Shown: in pieces, positions 1-11,800 of the stretch
Layout of the letters: every line of letters begins with the position of its first letter
How positions within the stretch are numbered: position 1 is the stretch's first letter
From: Klebsormidium nitens
Lineage: Eukaryota; Streptophyta; Klebsormidiophyceae; Klebsormidiales; Klebsormidiaceae
Length of the DNA stretch: 64,000 nt
Reading direction: 5' to 3'
NCBI GenBank assembly: GCA_000708835.1
Contig: DF237292.1
Span: forward strand, 1-64,000
Notes under the pieces: generated by a model
What the model was told of the DNA's origin: nothing
What the model saw: only the letters and a program-made list of their open reading frames with translations
Database searches by the model: none
Program-made: the position numbers and the translations under genes

Positions 1-68
1 TAAAATTGCAGTTGCCTCGACTTTGACTTTCCCTAAGGCCACAACGAGAAGCCAGAGTGTCATCCCAC

Positions 69-1441
69 CTAGCAAGTTAGTCACAACGTCGAAGAAGTGG
101 TCCTTGGCATACGCCTGCACGATCTCGTTCTCATGAATGCGGCAGAGCAGGAAGAGGCCCAGCTTGACAGCCGTAACCCCGACCATGACGCCGACCACCC
201 AGGGCAGGCTCTTGAGGTGGAAGTCGTGGTTGCTGTTGAAGAATTCACGAGCTGCTTCGACGAGGACCTGAAGGCCCAGCATCGCCATGATGCTGGCAAA
301 CACGATAATGCCCTGAGGAGGAGGAGAGGAACAGTCAGGTTCAAATGGAGACCTTTTGGAGTTGCCATACAGGAGGGAAGACGAACAGCCAAACCGCCCT
401 TTAAGACAGGGGCTTGAGTCAAGTCGGAGAGGGTTTGGTTGGCCGGAGGAGGTTTGCTGCACCTTGAGAAGACGGTATTTATGCTTTTCTGCATTGAAAC
501 ACTGAAGAAACCGCTTTCATAGACTGAAGAAAGGGCAGATTGAAAAGCCTAAACATGACGAAGTGCACCTCTCTCTCTAAACGTATGGTCTTTCAAACTT
601 CATTTCAGGACCGCTCTTCTCCTCAAGAGTGCATTTGCTCGCCACCAACGCTCACCAGTGGCTGCATCCGCTTCTTGCCAATGGGGTACTTGTACGGGTT
701 CACGCGGCGCATGGACCGCGCAGTGTACCAGAGGATGAAGCCGCTAAGCATGTCCAGAAGGGAATCTAGGGTGCTGGCAATGATGGCCAGAGAGCGACTG
801 GCGATTGACGCATATACTTTGAGGCAGAAGAGCAGCACGTTGGCGATGTTGCTCAGCTTGATGGCCAGCCGCTCCCCGCGGTCCGTCCTCTCCCGTTCCC
901 TTTGCTGCACGATACAACGGGTATGTTGGATTGCAAAAAGAGGTGCCTTTGCAATGCACTTTTGGAGAAGCCATGGTGCTGTGCTGGCGCTGCTCAGAGC
1001 TGGGCGCTGCTTAGAGCTGAGGCTGCTTAAACTTAAAGCATCTGGGACTCTACCCTAAAAAGCAGTCAGATGTCTGATACTAAAAAGATAGTGTGGTTGC
1101 CTCACGGGGCTGTCAGCCCAGGAATGAGGCTGGCAAGTTTTCCTCACCATAGCCTCTGCGTTGACAGCCATCCTCTCCTCGAAGGTGTCCAGGTCGTTGA
1201 ACTGGCTAAGAATCTCATTCTGCTTGTTATAATACTCGTTCACCAGCTTGCTGTACCCTCTCCTCTTTGTCAGAGGGTTGCAGAACGAGGCCTCAGGGTC
1301 TGGCGGTCTTTCAGCCTTCTCTAGCGTCTTAGGCAAGCTCTGACGCCAATCCCGCTCAATCGCAGGGCCCGGCTCGCTTGGACCGTCATGCGCCTCAGCA
1401 CCTTCCTGTCCAATCTCCCATTGCGAGAGCACGGGGCACAT
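69..1441 (-). CDS. MTP: Mn-CDF metal tolerance protein (MTP8-11 type), 5' half: exons 1-3
   Basis: This is the N-terminal half of a cation diffusion facilitator that would export Mn2+ from the cytosol into a vacuole or Golgi compartment in exchange for protons. Exons are 1441-1148, 904-656 and 312-69, with GT-AG borders and phases 0, 0, 1. Exon 1 has the cytosolic segment of the Mn-CDF clade ([20 protein letters not shown]). Exon 2 carries TM1-TM2 with the metal-binding DxxxD of the clade in ASTLDSLLD and the KYPIGKKR loop. Exon 3 carries TM3-TM5 with the second DxxxD in DHFFDVV. The start at 1441 is the first in-frame Met; a 5'UTR intron may lie upstream. Coding stops at a phase-1 donor (68/67) and the next exon would lie left of position 1. 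The missing last exons fit, in phase, the exons at 29422-30758. Family assignment is firm; substrate is inferred from the clade. Confidence 0.9.
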
Positions 1442-2978
1442 GTTGGCGGCTGAAAGGAAAACCCCAAAACCCCTTCAAGAGCAGAGTCTGCTTAAAGATT
1501 GGACAGGTTCAAGTTGGCAAAGATGGAAGACAGCGTTCTTCAAGCAAGAATGTCCCTTTTGAGAAAGACGTCTTCTCATCCTCTTCTCCAGAAACGAGGT
1601 GCAAGCTCCTCCTCTCGAGGGCGCGCGCCCCGGCCGCGGCCTTAGCCGCGCACGGTTTGGCGCAATTTTCCTTGGCGCGCGCGCACATATAAGAGTCACG
1701 ACTACTGTACGGCGGCCGGCCTACATGTGACCCGGGTACGGTCACGGACGGTGACGGTACGCCTGCTTGAACGGTCAGTGCTCGGTGAGAGGCCGGCGAT
1801 CTGCGTGCTCATCAACCTCTGCACGTATGCATGCCGTCGGCCAATTCTTAATGCAGTCACCATTATTTCGGCCCAGCTAGGCCGGGCGCGATCATACATG
1901 CGTTGCAAATAGGCGCGACAGCGCTGCCGATGCAGACATGCATCCCATCAGTGTGTGCTGCGTGCTGAGCTATTGAAGACATGGCCCGGGGTCATATATA
2001 GAGTGCGTATATGAGACTTTCGTAGCATAGCGCTCACACATTCATGCAGCCGCGCCCACATCATCGCTTCGAGTCCGACGGTCGGCACCGTTGCTCGAGG
2101 TTCGATCTTCTTTGACCGACGTTGGTACATGTGTACATGTGTATCGAGTCCACAACCGTCCCGGACGCCGTCCGAAATGAAAATCGGACCCCGCGGCGTC
2201 GGTAAATTTAATCGATAATTCGGAATTCTACGGACCGTGGGTACTTCCACGGTATGGGTACTTCGTAACGCGAAAAATTTAGCGTCGAAAAATCTACGGC
2301 GATTCATGTAGAATTGAGTCCAGATTCTACTCACCAACACTTGGTCAAATTCCAGTGAAGCCGGTCGTGCGTTGGGATCCGTCGCTCCAAACTTGGAGCT
2401 GATTCTTCCGATATCAGCCACTACCATATAGAGCACATCCACGAAGATCGACGGCTGAGGGCCATCGGGGGAGGCACGGGTCAATCACTATCGTCAGTAC
2501 AGTAAAGGCTAATTAAGACTATTATCACCATATCGATTATGCCCTGTTCAAGCTGACGGCATACCAGCGCGGCGCGCTCAGAACACCCGGTTATGCGCAA
2601 GCTAGGTATCCATGACCCTTCAATGATGTATGTAAAAGCAGCATAAGTAAAGGCCTATATAAACTTGTTACAAAGGTTGTAGGATCTTGTATGCAATATG
2701 CAATCAATGCCGTTTCCTATTGCAGCGATTCAGTTCACAACCTTCCAAATTGAATGATATCATTTGAAATTGCTTGTTTTGAGAGAATCACATGCGACCG
2801 TGGCAATTTAAAGTCGTATTAACTGTACTTACTAAGTAACCTACACTAACTTACATTGACTGCGGGTCATCCTAAATGCAATCACAGTATAAATAAGGCT
2901 GAATCTTGTCATTTGAAGTTGACTGAACCACGTTGGCTTCCTTGCTGAACCCTAGGGCAGGCGCACTAGCGGGCAGCC
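1442..2978. other. Intergenic, no gene seen
   Basis: This is the upstream flank of the MTP gene. It has a GC-rich stretch with CG-dinucleotide runs near 1615-1690, probably the MTP promoter or 5'UTR, then AT-richer sequence. The 178-codon open frame on the minus strand (2484-1948) has no recognisable domain and no exon-like borders, so I do not call it. Confidence 0.5.
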
Positions 2979-5900
2979 ATGAATCCTCTCTCATGGCAGA
3001 CGACAAAGCTACGGACAGAGTGCTCTGCAAAAAGCCTAGCCCAGAAGGAGGCAACCCTGAAGCGGAAACGGTTGGAGGCGGCCGTTGCGCAGCTCCGGCA
3101 AGGCGGTCAATTTGCTGCCCCTCCAAAGCGAAAGCTTGAAGTGCGGCCCGTCACTCGCAGAGCGTGCAAGCAAGGAAGCCAACGTGGTTCAGTCCAGATA
3201 CGATGCATACATTGTTGAGAGTCAGGAGAAGCTGAGGGGAAGCTGAGAGCAGTAGAGGCAAATTACGCAGAGGCGTTACAGAATATGAAAGACAGGTTAG
3301 AGCAACAAAGCAAGCAACATCTCAAAGAAGTGACAGCCTTGCGTGTGAAACACCGCAGTGCGATCCAGACTTTCAAGGGGACCTTAGAGGGGACAGCGCT
3401 GCGAGAGCGGAAAATGCAAGGTGGCAGCACCGCGCCCACGCTCCGTAAGATGTCAAGCAAGATAGAGACAATGCTTACAGAGTTGTTCGCTAATTCGGAA
3501 GCCAGGAGACAGGCTCTGTATGAGCATTACCGGCGACATCCTAGCGACTACCAGCTCATCACTAATGTAGCGGCGGCAAACCGGACAACCTTTGAGGCGC
3601 TCTGCCGCTTGCACCCAGAGTGGCTGCAGCCTCATCAGCGCGCTGTCATTGAGGCAATCGAGGCGGCGTGGACAGTGAACCAGTGCCTCGCAATGCAGAT
3701 CCACTGCAAGCTGGGTCACGGCGAGAAGTGGCAGAATCTCATTAATCTCCTCTGCAAGACCTACAACTCCCTGGCAAAAGAGTGGCAACCGCGGGAGATC
3801 CTGTACGAAGGCAGCAAGCTGTACTTGCCTTCGCTGAAGTCGAAGGGTCGGGTGAACGAGCACCGCGAAACCCTCCACGCCATCATTCCCCTCCTTCAAA
3901 ACGAGGACGGTACCGCGTGCTGGACGGAACTCCCGCTCCTCATCAACGAGACGATCCTCCTTGACCGCGCGCGAGGATACCTGCAGAGCCGGACGCTTCA
4001 GAATCAGGACAAGGTGTGGCTGCATTGGGGGGGCGACGCAGCGGGGTGGCTGAGGGGCCAGTCCCACAGCATCTGGGGTTTCAAACTCCTGGGTAACCAG
4101 CGGGTAGTTTCACACTCTCCCAAGGACATGCGGGTTGCTCTCACTTTTGAGGGCAAGGACAAGTACTCCACCTACAAGGAGTACCTGCAACCCTTTCTGC
4201 AACACATGGAAGATCTGGCTGAGGGGGGGGTGCTCGTTGAAAACACGCAGTACGAGGTGGAGCAGACAATGGGGGCCGACTACGTGTTGATGTGTGAGCT
4301 CCTGGGTCACTCTGGGGCGGGTGCTACAAACGGGTGCTGCCTATGCGAGCAGCATAAGGACCTCTACGGCAAGACGGTCCTAAACGACGACGGAAGGAGA
4401 GTCCCCGTGAAAGCGAAAGCCCGGACGACAGAAAGCATGGCTGCAGCAGCGCACCGCCCCTGGACTACTGGCCCTGATGTTCACTGCCCCCACTGCGACG
4501 AGCGGTTCCCTGACCAAGCCGCTGTGGACGCCTCAAAACCCCCCGAAACCAAAACTGAGATCCGGAACTTCCAGCTCCGCCACGCTGGAATGAGGTTTGG
4601 CACTCCGCCACTCTTCAAATTCCCCATTACAGCCTACGTCATCTGCATCCTTCACCTCCTGCTACGTCTGATGGCCATCACCTTTCTTCGAACGGTGGCA
4701 GTCAACATCAACACAGTGGCTAAAGCTGATGCAGTCAACGCCCTGATCAAGGCTCTTCACCTGGGATGCAAGAAGTTGGAGCCGCGAAAGAAGAGCGGCG
4801 ACAAGAAGAAAGACACGCAGAACCTGAACTTTATTGGAAGGTAAGAAACCTTGGACACTCACCACACAATTTGCATTTGGTCTTCTGCAGGTGCGTACGT
4901 TCTGCGCCCCCAGGATGGTGTCGCTTCCAATTTCAGCTGCTCCGGTTTTGCTTACGTCCCGTGCTTGAAGCCGCTTGATCCGCTCTGGAGTCGAACCAGA
5001 GACACACTTTCTGCTGAAAGCAGAAGTGCGCGGCTGCCAGCCCGGACCTTTTATAATGTTTATGAATCCTGCTCCTGCTTTGTGCCTCTAATTTAGGTAC
5101 GAACTCCAATTGTTTCTCTAGTGCTCTGCAGACTGGCTGCTTGATACTGCAGGTTGACTAACATGAAACGGATGACTTTGCCTACAGAACGGCGCTAGTC
5201 CAACATCTGCAAAAAATGAAAAAAACAATTGAAAGTCAATATAGATATATGTCAATCTGATACATATTCATCCCTGCAGAGAGGCCCGCGTCCTTCTGCA
5301 CCCAGACGTGTACAACACCTTCCTCAACATTGTCATCGACGACGACGAGAAGAGGGCAAACGCCAGGACGATATGGGACAACCTGGCGTGCTTTTACAAC
5401 GAGCTTATCAAGCCCCTCGACGATCCAACTGACCAAGCTGAACGTCTGCGCAAGAGCGTTCTGGTGCAGGACAAGGCTGTGGCCTACGTGGACAGCTTCA
5501 CCGCCCAGGTGGGGATGGACAAAGCAACTCTCTACATGCATCAGGCCATGGACCACATACCTGAGATGGTGCTCCGGTTCGAGGTGGACATCTCGGACAT
5601 GTCACAGCAGTTTGTTGAAGCCAAGCTGAAGGAGGGAAAGACAGACATGCAGCTGTTTAGCAACAAGCGGCTGGTGGACGAAACGCAGAAGAAGGGCCGG
5701 AACCAACAGGTGATGGCAAAGGGACGAGAGAGAATTGCTCTGAAGCAGTCCATTGACTTTCCCCTGAGCCGGAACGAGAAGCGACAGCTGGGTGATGGTA
5801 GTAAAGCGGCCGAGCAGACGGTTGAGAGGGCGCGGAGGCGGGGGCAGCTGGCCAGTCGGAGTCAGGCGCAGATCGAGAAGAGGGTAGCAAAGTGCGCGCC

Positions 5901-6327
5901 CGACGTCAGTCGGGTGTACCTCGGTTACAAGAACAAGCTGGAGCAGCTCACCGGGTTGGAAGAAGGGGGGGAGTCGGACGAGGAGCTCCCGAACAACGTG
6001 GCGTCGCGGGCGAGCGCCTCCTTCATCAGCAACGCGAACACGTCCGGAAACCAGGGCCCCGTTTCAGGGATGCCGCGGGCGTCAGGGGTGGCAGAGAGCG
6101 AAGTGGGGCGCGGAGCAGGAGTTGAGCCGGAGCGAGGTGGTCTGGCAGCAGGACCAGCCCTTGCGCAGGCTGCAGGCAGGGGTGCAGGCAGGGGGGGGCG
6201 GGCAGGAGGGGGTGGGGCTAGAGGCAGGGGGCCAGGTGGGGCTGGGAGGGGCGCAGGCGCAAGAGGTCGAGGAAGAGGCCGGACGACCGGTGGCAGAGCC
6301 ATCCCTGCATCAGCTAGACCAAATTAG
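2979..6327 (+). CDS. Transposase-derived protein (RNase H-like DDE family) with Gly/Arg-rich tail
   Basis: There are two main coding exons, 3285-4840 and 5280-6327, joined by a canonical intron in matching phase (GGAAG|GTAAGA ... CTGCAG|A). Coding-like sequence begins near 2979 (basic, coiled-coil type, KRKRLEAAVAQLRQ) but changes frame twice before 3285, near 3140-3170 and near 3230 beside an imperfect 10-bp tandem repeat. Recognisable blocks: GGDAAGW (residues about 248-254 of the 3285 frame, candidate first Asp), FEGKDKY, a CCLCEQH and CPHCDERF zinc-type pair, then PLFKFP...ILHLLLRL. In related eukaryotic mobile-element proteins, as I recall them, the last block reads PDxLHLxLR with a catalytic Asp; here that position is Cys. 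In exon 2, DHIPEM and SQQFVEAK match the block holding the last acidic residue. The C-terminus (about 85 residues) is an RG/GG-rich tail like RNA-binding RGG boxes. Membership of a transposase superfamily is inference; no terminal repeats were identified. It may be a decaying transposon or a domesticated gene. Confidence 0.6.
4975..5049 (-). tRNA. tRNA-Glu(UUC)-like sequence inside an intron; possibly a pseudo-tRNA or SINE head
   Basis: On the minus strand the T arm is perfect (CTCTGG, loop TTCGACT, CCAGAG) and contains an exact Pol III B-box GGTTCGACTCC. The anticodon arm is well formed (TTCTG, loop CTTTCAG, CAGAA) with anticodon TTC. The acceptor ends pair at about six of seven positions, but the D arm is short and poorly paired. 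It lies inside the intron of the transposase-derived gene on the opposite strand. It is either a degenerate tRNA gene or the head of a tRNA-derived SINE. Confidence 0.35.
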
Positions 6328-6559
6328 TTCAGTTCAAACCTAGTTAAAATTGAAGGATAGATGGGTTTGCTAGAAGGAATGCGTTAGACTAGACTTTATT
6401 TGGCAAGTTAGGATGTGCTTCTCCACCCTGATCCTTGACGAACTGGAAAGATCAAATCAAACTCACAAACCACAATAAATGTCAGCATTTCTTGTTCGTC
6501 AGATGCAGACCGCTGGTCAGGTGCTCCAGTCCTAAGCTGTTGCCCTATATCGTGTTTCA

Positions 6560-7913
6560 ATGTGCTTAGAAAAGAGTGTTATCACCTGAGGGATGCCAAG
6601 CTGCCGCTGTTCAAGAAACCGTCATCCAATCATTTGAACAAGCAATAAGGTTTCATGAGAATTTCGCTTGATTGGTACATGTATGCTTACCTGACGAGGC
6701 ATTGCCGACTCCTTGTGATGCTGGCAGCTCGTGAAACCCTTCCTCCGTGTCTTCAGCATGCACATGGGCCAGCCGACCCCTCCTTTGCTTGGTCTCTCCG
6801 CTGCCATCTTCTGAAGGCCTTGGCATAATGTAGTGCTCAGAGACCATGGACCTCTCATGCCTAGCCATGGAGAATGCTTCCTCATCGAAAGAATCTCCCA
6901 CCACATACTCTGCCCTCAGGATTGCTTCCGACGCCTCAACCATTGCATCTGACACGCTGTACTCACAGTTTTTCATGTTGAATGCCTGATCCCGTATCCA
7001 CTTCTCAACAAAGTCCCAACCCTGCGCTGGCTCAAGCATGCCCTCTGCTTTGCTTATGTTGCCTGCGACAGTAAGCTGCACCCAGCCATAGAGAAAATGA
7101 ACTCTCGCCCCTGCTGCTTTGCTGACAGTGTGGGTGACTTCAACTGGTGGAACGACTACCAGAAGTTCCCCTGTCCCCAGCAGCTTGCAACAGCCCGCCC
7201 CGCGCTTCTCATTGACAAGCAAAAAAGAACAGAACTCCTCCACTGCTCGTGTAGTCTCTAAAAGCTTGACATGCACGTGACAACCGTGCTGGTCTTGTAG
7301 TCAACCTCGTCCCAATCCTCAGAGAAATTGGCCTTGAAAGCAGCCAGAGGAACATAGGGCTGAGTCACCCAAACAACCCCCGAGTGATTGGTACCAGACA
7401 GCCGCCAAAAGATCTTCCTGCGCCAAAAGGCCAGGATATCTCGTGCATCATACAGACAAGCATTCTTGCTAGGGCCTCCTTCAGAAAGATGTGCTCGTGC
7501 ATACTGAACTTTGCATGCAGGGCAGCGCTTCATAGCTCCCTCCAGCTTCTTCCCATCCCTAGGACAGAACCGAAAAGAAGCTCCAGAAGCCTCAGTGACA
7601 CGGAAGCCCTCACGAGCATCAGCAAGTTGCTTCAACTCTGTCTTTGTTTTCTTTGGGCGGGGGCGGTCAGAGAACCTTTGCTCCTTCTTCTTGCCCTTGC
7701 GTTCCCTTTCTCCACCTGCCATGTACCTGCCTGCGACTCCACAGGCCTCCCTCCTTTGCTGAACCCACTGTTTTGCAGGAGAGAGGAGAGCATTGGACAA
7801 TGGCTGGAAGCCTGGCCAAATTGAATCTTACAAAACCGTGCGGTGAAAGTCTTGACCTTATCTTTAGGATCGCCCCTGGCAAGTTTCAGCCACACCAAAA
7901 AATGGCTCAACAA
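6560..7913 (-). CDS. Unrecognised protein with a zinc-ribbon-like motif; reading frame broken
   Basis: Coding-like sequence is spread over three frames. A piece near 7913-7790 reads KDKVKTFTARFCKIQFGQ. The main frame at 7800-7258 has a Lys/Arg-rich start, then FCPRDGKKLEGAMKRCPAC (Cys spacing of a small zinc ribbon) and a Trp-rich stretch (AFWRRKIFWRL). The frame at about 7276-6684 continues with HVKLLETTRAVEEF and ends at a good splice donor (CAG|GTAAGC). A short final exon ending near 6560-6590 is possible. The first two joins need a 1-nt shift (near 7265 and 7795) rather than an intron, so this is a decaying gene or carries sequence errors. It is convergent with the transposase-derived gene, about 230 bp apart, so it may be a second gene of the same element. 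I recognise no family. Confidence 0.45.
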
Positions 7914-8890
7914 GGACCATGCAATTTCATTGCTGTCACCTCAAACCTCCCCAGCAGTACTGGCGCGCAATCTTCCTGACCAGCACCATGCAGTGCTTGC
8001 ATCTAGCGGCTGAAACTTGGTGGAAGCCCTCATCGATCGGCGTTCGAGGCCTGAGCAAGCTTTTGAAGCTCGACTTTATTGGTGCGCAGCCTCTGCAACG
8101 AGCTTTTCCGCCAAAATTTCAAATTTGAAATAGCTCCTCTGAAGCCATTTTCATGCTGTCCGAACACCTTCTTTGACATGAGTCTAACGTTTTTCGGCCT
8201 TTTACTGAGTGAAAGTCTACGAACGGCTGCGATGGTACGACGCCAGGCATATTTGTCATCCGACGGCCGCGCGCGGCTGGACCCGACTGGGCCTAGGATG
8301 GTTGTGGTCGATCCGACCGAGCCGGATGCAAATTGCATATATTCCAATTCGAGTTACCTATAATTAAATCTTGTATCCGGCTTGCCCTAAACCAGAAAGC
8401 GGACATGTTCGACATGTCTACATGCATCATTGAGGCTTCCTGATTCAAGGTAGAATCTCATTCAGCTACTAGCTTTCCAGCAGAACGGTCTTACATTCGC
8501 CTAATTTAGGAGCCGACAGATTCACCATTTTGCTAAGCTTGATCGTACCAGGTCACATATCGACAATGGGCTTTTCAAATTGACCGGCCACCTGCGAGTT
8601 GTGCACTGGGCTTGCAGAGTTCTTCCAAGGTCGAGATGCATATGAGGTTGTAAGGTTGGGAGATGGTTGCGTAGATAATTGAAACGGCCATTTTTGTTGT
8701 GACCATAGGTTTCTTTTACATTGTCAAGAAGACTTTGCTTAGCATCCAGCCAAAGCCCTGCCTCTAGTGAAACATGGTTAAGAAGTTCAGTATCGCACAA
8801 GGTTACGAAATTACAAGGATCGCTCGCAAAAAACCAGCAAATTTCGGCAATGATGTTGGTGCAAACAGGATGAAGCCTGCTGGACGGATC
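7914..8890. other. Intergenic, no gene seen
   Basis: This stretch lies downstream of LCMT1 (minus strand) and upstream of the frame-broken gene. Small open frames are present on both strands but none has splice signals or recognisable content. It probably holds the LCMT1 3'UTR. Confidence 0.5.
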
Positions 8891-11800
8891 CTAGTCCCCG
8901 ACTGGAGTCCGTGGCGTGCCTGGACTTCTCCGCTGCGTCCTTGGGGAAGCTGGGGTCGGCCAAAATCCAAACCTATCGAACATCCCCTGGAAAAGCATAA
9001 AGACAAGATCAGCACAACAATTTCAGGTCACCACTTTGACAGTCAAATCATGGATTAACAATAGACGATTCATATGTTCTTTTCAGAACCAATCCAGGAG
9101 CCAACAAGACGCAAGTCCTGTGTACTAAACCGATAATGGCTTTAGCTAGGGCGAAAAGAGAGCAAAGCGTTACAACGGGCTTACCGTCTGGTGATAGTCA
9201 CTCACGCCAAGCGCGATGCAGTAGTGTTCCTGTAACAGCGAACGACAGAGCGTGCCTTCAGCGCAAGTGCTGTCACCTTTCCGCTGGCATCGAGATCGAA
9301 ACAACGGCAGGATAGGGAGATCGTCCGGCATGGCCATATTCGCACTAGCGCATCCGCCAAGCACTTTTCACATCGTGGCACCGGTCTCGCTATACTGTGA
9401 CCAGGGCGAGGGTCTCCGTCAAGGGACGGCTCACCTGCATGATGTGCCACTCTTCGAACTCGTCAAAGATCTCGAGCTTCTCTATCCTGCAAGCACACAG
9501 ATGCCACCGTTGAGAAAAGCGCGGCGGAAAAGCCACTTCGTGCGCCCTCTCATGTCTTGAAATGCTTCGATGGGACGTCAACACAGCCTGAAGCGAGTTG
9601 ATCAATTGAGACAGCAAATTTGAGCAAGTACAACACAGACCCCTCACTTTGATGGATACTTTGAAGCACCAGCCAGTACTCAAGCGAACCTTGTATCCGG
9701 CCCTCAATCGTGCCGCAGCAGCCGCCCTTCTGCATCTAAAACACTTTCACATGCACGAGAGCCTTGGCGCGATTGACTCGTGGCTTGAGATGCTCCACTC
9801 GCCGATTCGCTCCCTGTGCAGCCTTCCTGATTCATCGATGACTAAGCAGCCGCTTGCTTACCTTTGGACGTCCGCTTTGGCCAGATGGTGGGTGTAGATG
9901 GCATCCATGTCGAGAGCCTCCGCCCTCTGCAACAGGAATGAACTGTGAGTTTGGCAGTCGGCCAGAGAACACTCAAAGACGAGACAGGTCAAGAACCTAT
10001 ATCACGCAAAGAGATGAGCAAAATAGAATCACACTAGTGACTCTTTGAATGGGGGCAGAGGCACGTAATCATCTGGCATCCACTGATTGTCTTCTGCATA
10101 ACGAAGTCTGCATGACAGGCATTTTTGAGGTCCTGCAAACTTTCTGAGAGTTGCAGCAGGATTGCTGGGCACGAAAGGCGCTGCAAATACTCTGCTAAAT
10201 ACAGGATCCTGGCGAACGAGAAGCCTAATTACGCCCAGTCAGGTCGCCCACAAAGCGAGCGCGGATGACGGACCTGCCAACCCGCGTTCAGGAAGCGTTG
10301 CTTCTTGGCCTCCGGAGTCGGCGTGGCCTCGATGCCCAGGAGCGGGCAGCCGCGCATCTGCAGAGCGCAACGAGTGAAGAGTCAGGTACGAACTGGTTCC
10401 AAGCGAGGACCCCGCTCTTAAAAAAGACTCGAAAGTTTGTCCCTTGGACCGACGAAGTTTTGGCGCGCAGCATCGGTGACCGGCTGCATAACACGGGAAA
10501 GCGTTGACGTCGAGTTCTCGGAACGCGTGCCAGATACTTCTCAGGGGCCGCCACATCGGATGTTCAATGTGACATCCAATAGAATGCAAGGACGGTGCCT
10601 TCGTGCCAAGCGACCTCGAAGCTCGAATTTGCTCGTGATATGAGCACTCTCACTGTGCTATTTCAAGCAGCTTAGAAACGAGATGTCACGTTGGAGGAGT
10701 GACAGCCGCTCCTTACACTTGGTGTGGAAGAGCGTCTGTAAACCTGTGCACAGAAGACTGTTGAGCCCGCAAGCGTAAACAGTAGTCAGATTAGAGAACG
10801 AATAGCCAAACGAACGTTTGGACGCTCACCTCGAGATTCCGTATCATTTGCTGCCCAAACGCGTCATCCGGCCGGATCTGAGCAGAGAAAGAAACGTTCT
10901 GATTCTCAAAGGAGCGTGGACACAATGAACAAGACTCTGCTTTTGACCTCCAATGCATTGTTCGAAAGGCTTCGACTGAAGCAACCGCAACAAGATGAAC
11001 CACCGGAACCAAAAATTTATCGGGAATTGACTTTGCATCACCTTCGAAGCGAGAGAGCTGGAGGCCGCAAGTAGTGATTCGAAGCACACAAACGGTTATG
11101 GTCAACTTCTGTGCAACTGGGATACCGCCAGACTTTACACCGTGCTTTTCGCAAGCACTGCACTTCGCATCTTGAGCACGGCACTCGAAGGGGCCATCTG
11201 TGCCTTCAATAATCAACATTTGGCCTCTGTAGTGAAGCGGCTGACATGTTGCGAGTGGCACCAGGCTCAGTGAGGTCACAATCAGGTCGGCAAATGGCCG
11301 CACGGCAGCAACGCGCGGAGTCTAACTCACCTGCTCGTAGATGACGAAGACACCCGTCTTGATCTTGTCCCCCGCCCACCGGATGAGCGCCTCGCTGTCC
11401 TTGGCCTCCAGGTAGATCAGCACGCACTCCGCCAGAATCAGGGTCGGGACACTGCACGCAGAAAAAAACCACTTTAAGACGCGGCCGCTGATCAGGGCTA
11501 ATCCTATCACCGGTCATCGCGCTGCCAATGGGGGAGAAGCAAATTGCTGGCCCGTTGGTTGCTGACTGTGACTCGACAAGGGAGCTTTCAGCGAGAACGA
11601 AAGCGCCACTCCTGCAAGCGGAGACCCTAGGTTCTTCTTTCTCAACGCCCGCAGTGCCCTTCCACATGCCCGGCCAGCAACCTTAGCTCCTGATTCTCTT
11701 TAGTAAAGCACCACCTGCAAGTTGCAATAATGCTGAGATACTAGAAAGTCAGGGAACAGGAACGCCTTTCAGGCTCACCTAGGATCAAAGCCGGCCCCCT

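Noticed and set aside
1948-2484. 178-codon minus-strand frame
   Set aside because: It has no recognisable domain, is rich in chance-like composition and has no splice context. It may be random.
3453-4067. 204-codon minus-strand frame opposite the transposase-like exon
   Set aside because: It is a shadow of the plus-strand exon, which has the recognisable motifs.
5925-6302. Proline-rich minus-strand frame
   Set aside because: It is the complement of the Gly/Arg-rich tail on the plus strand.
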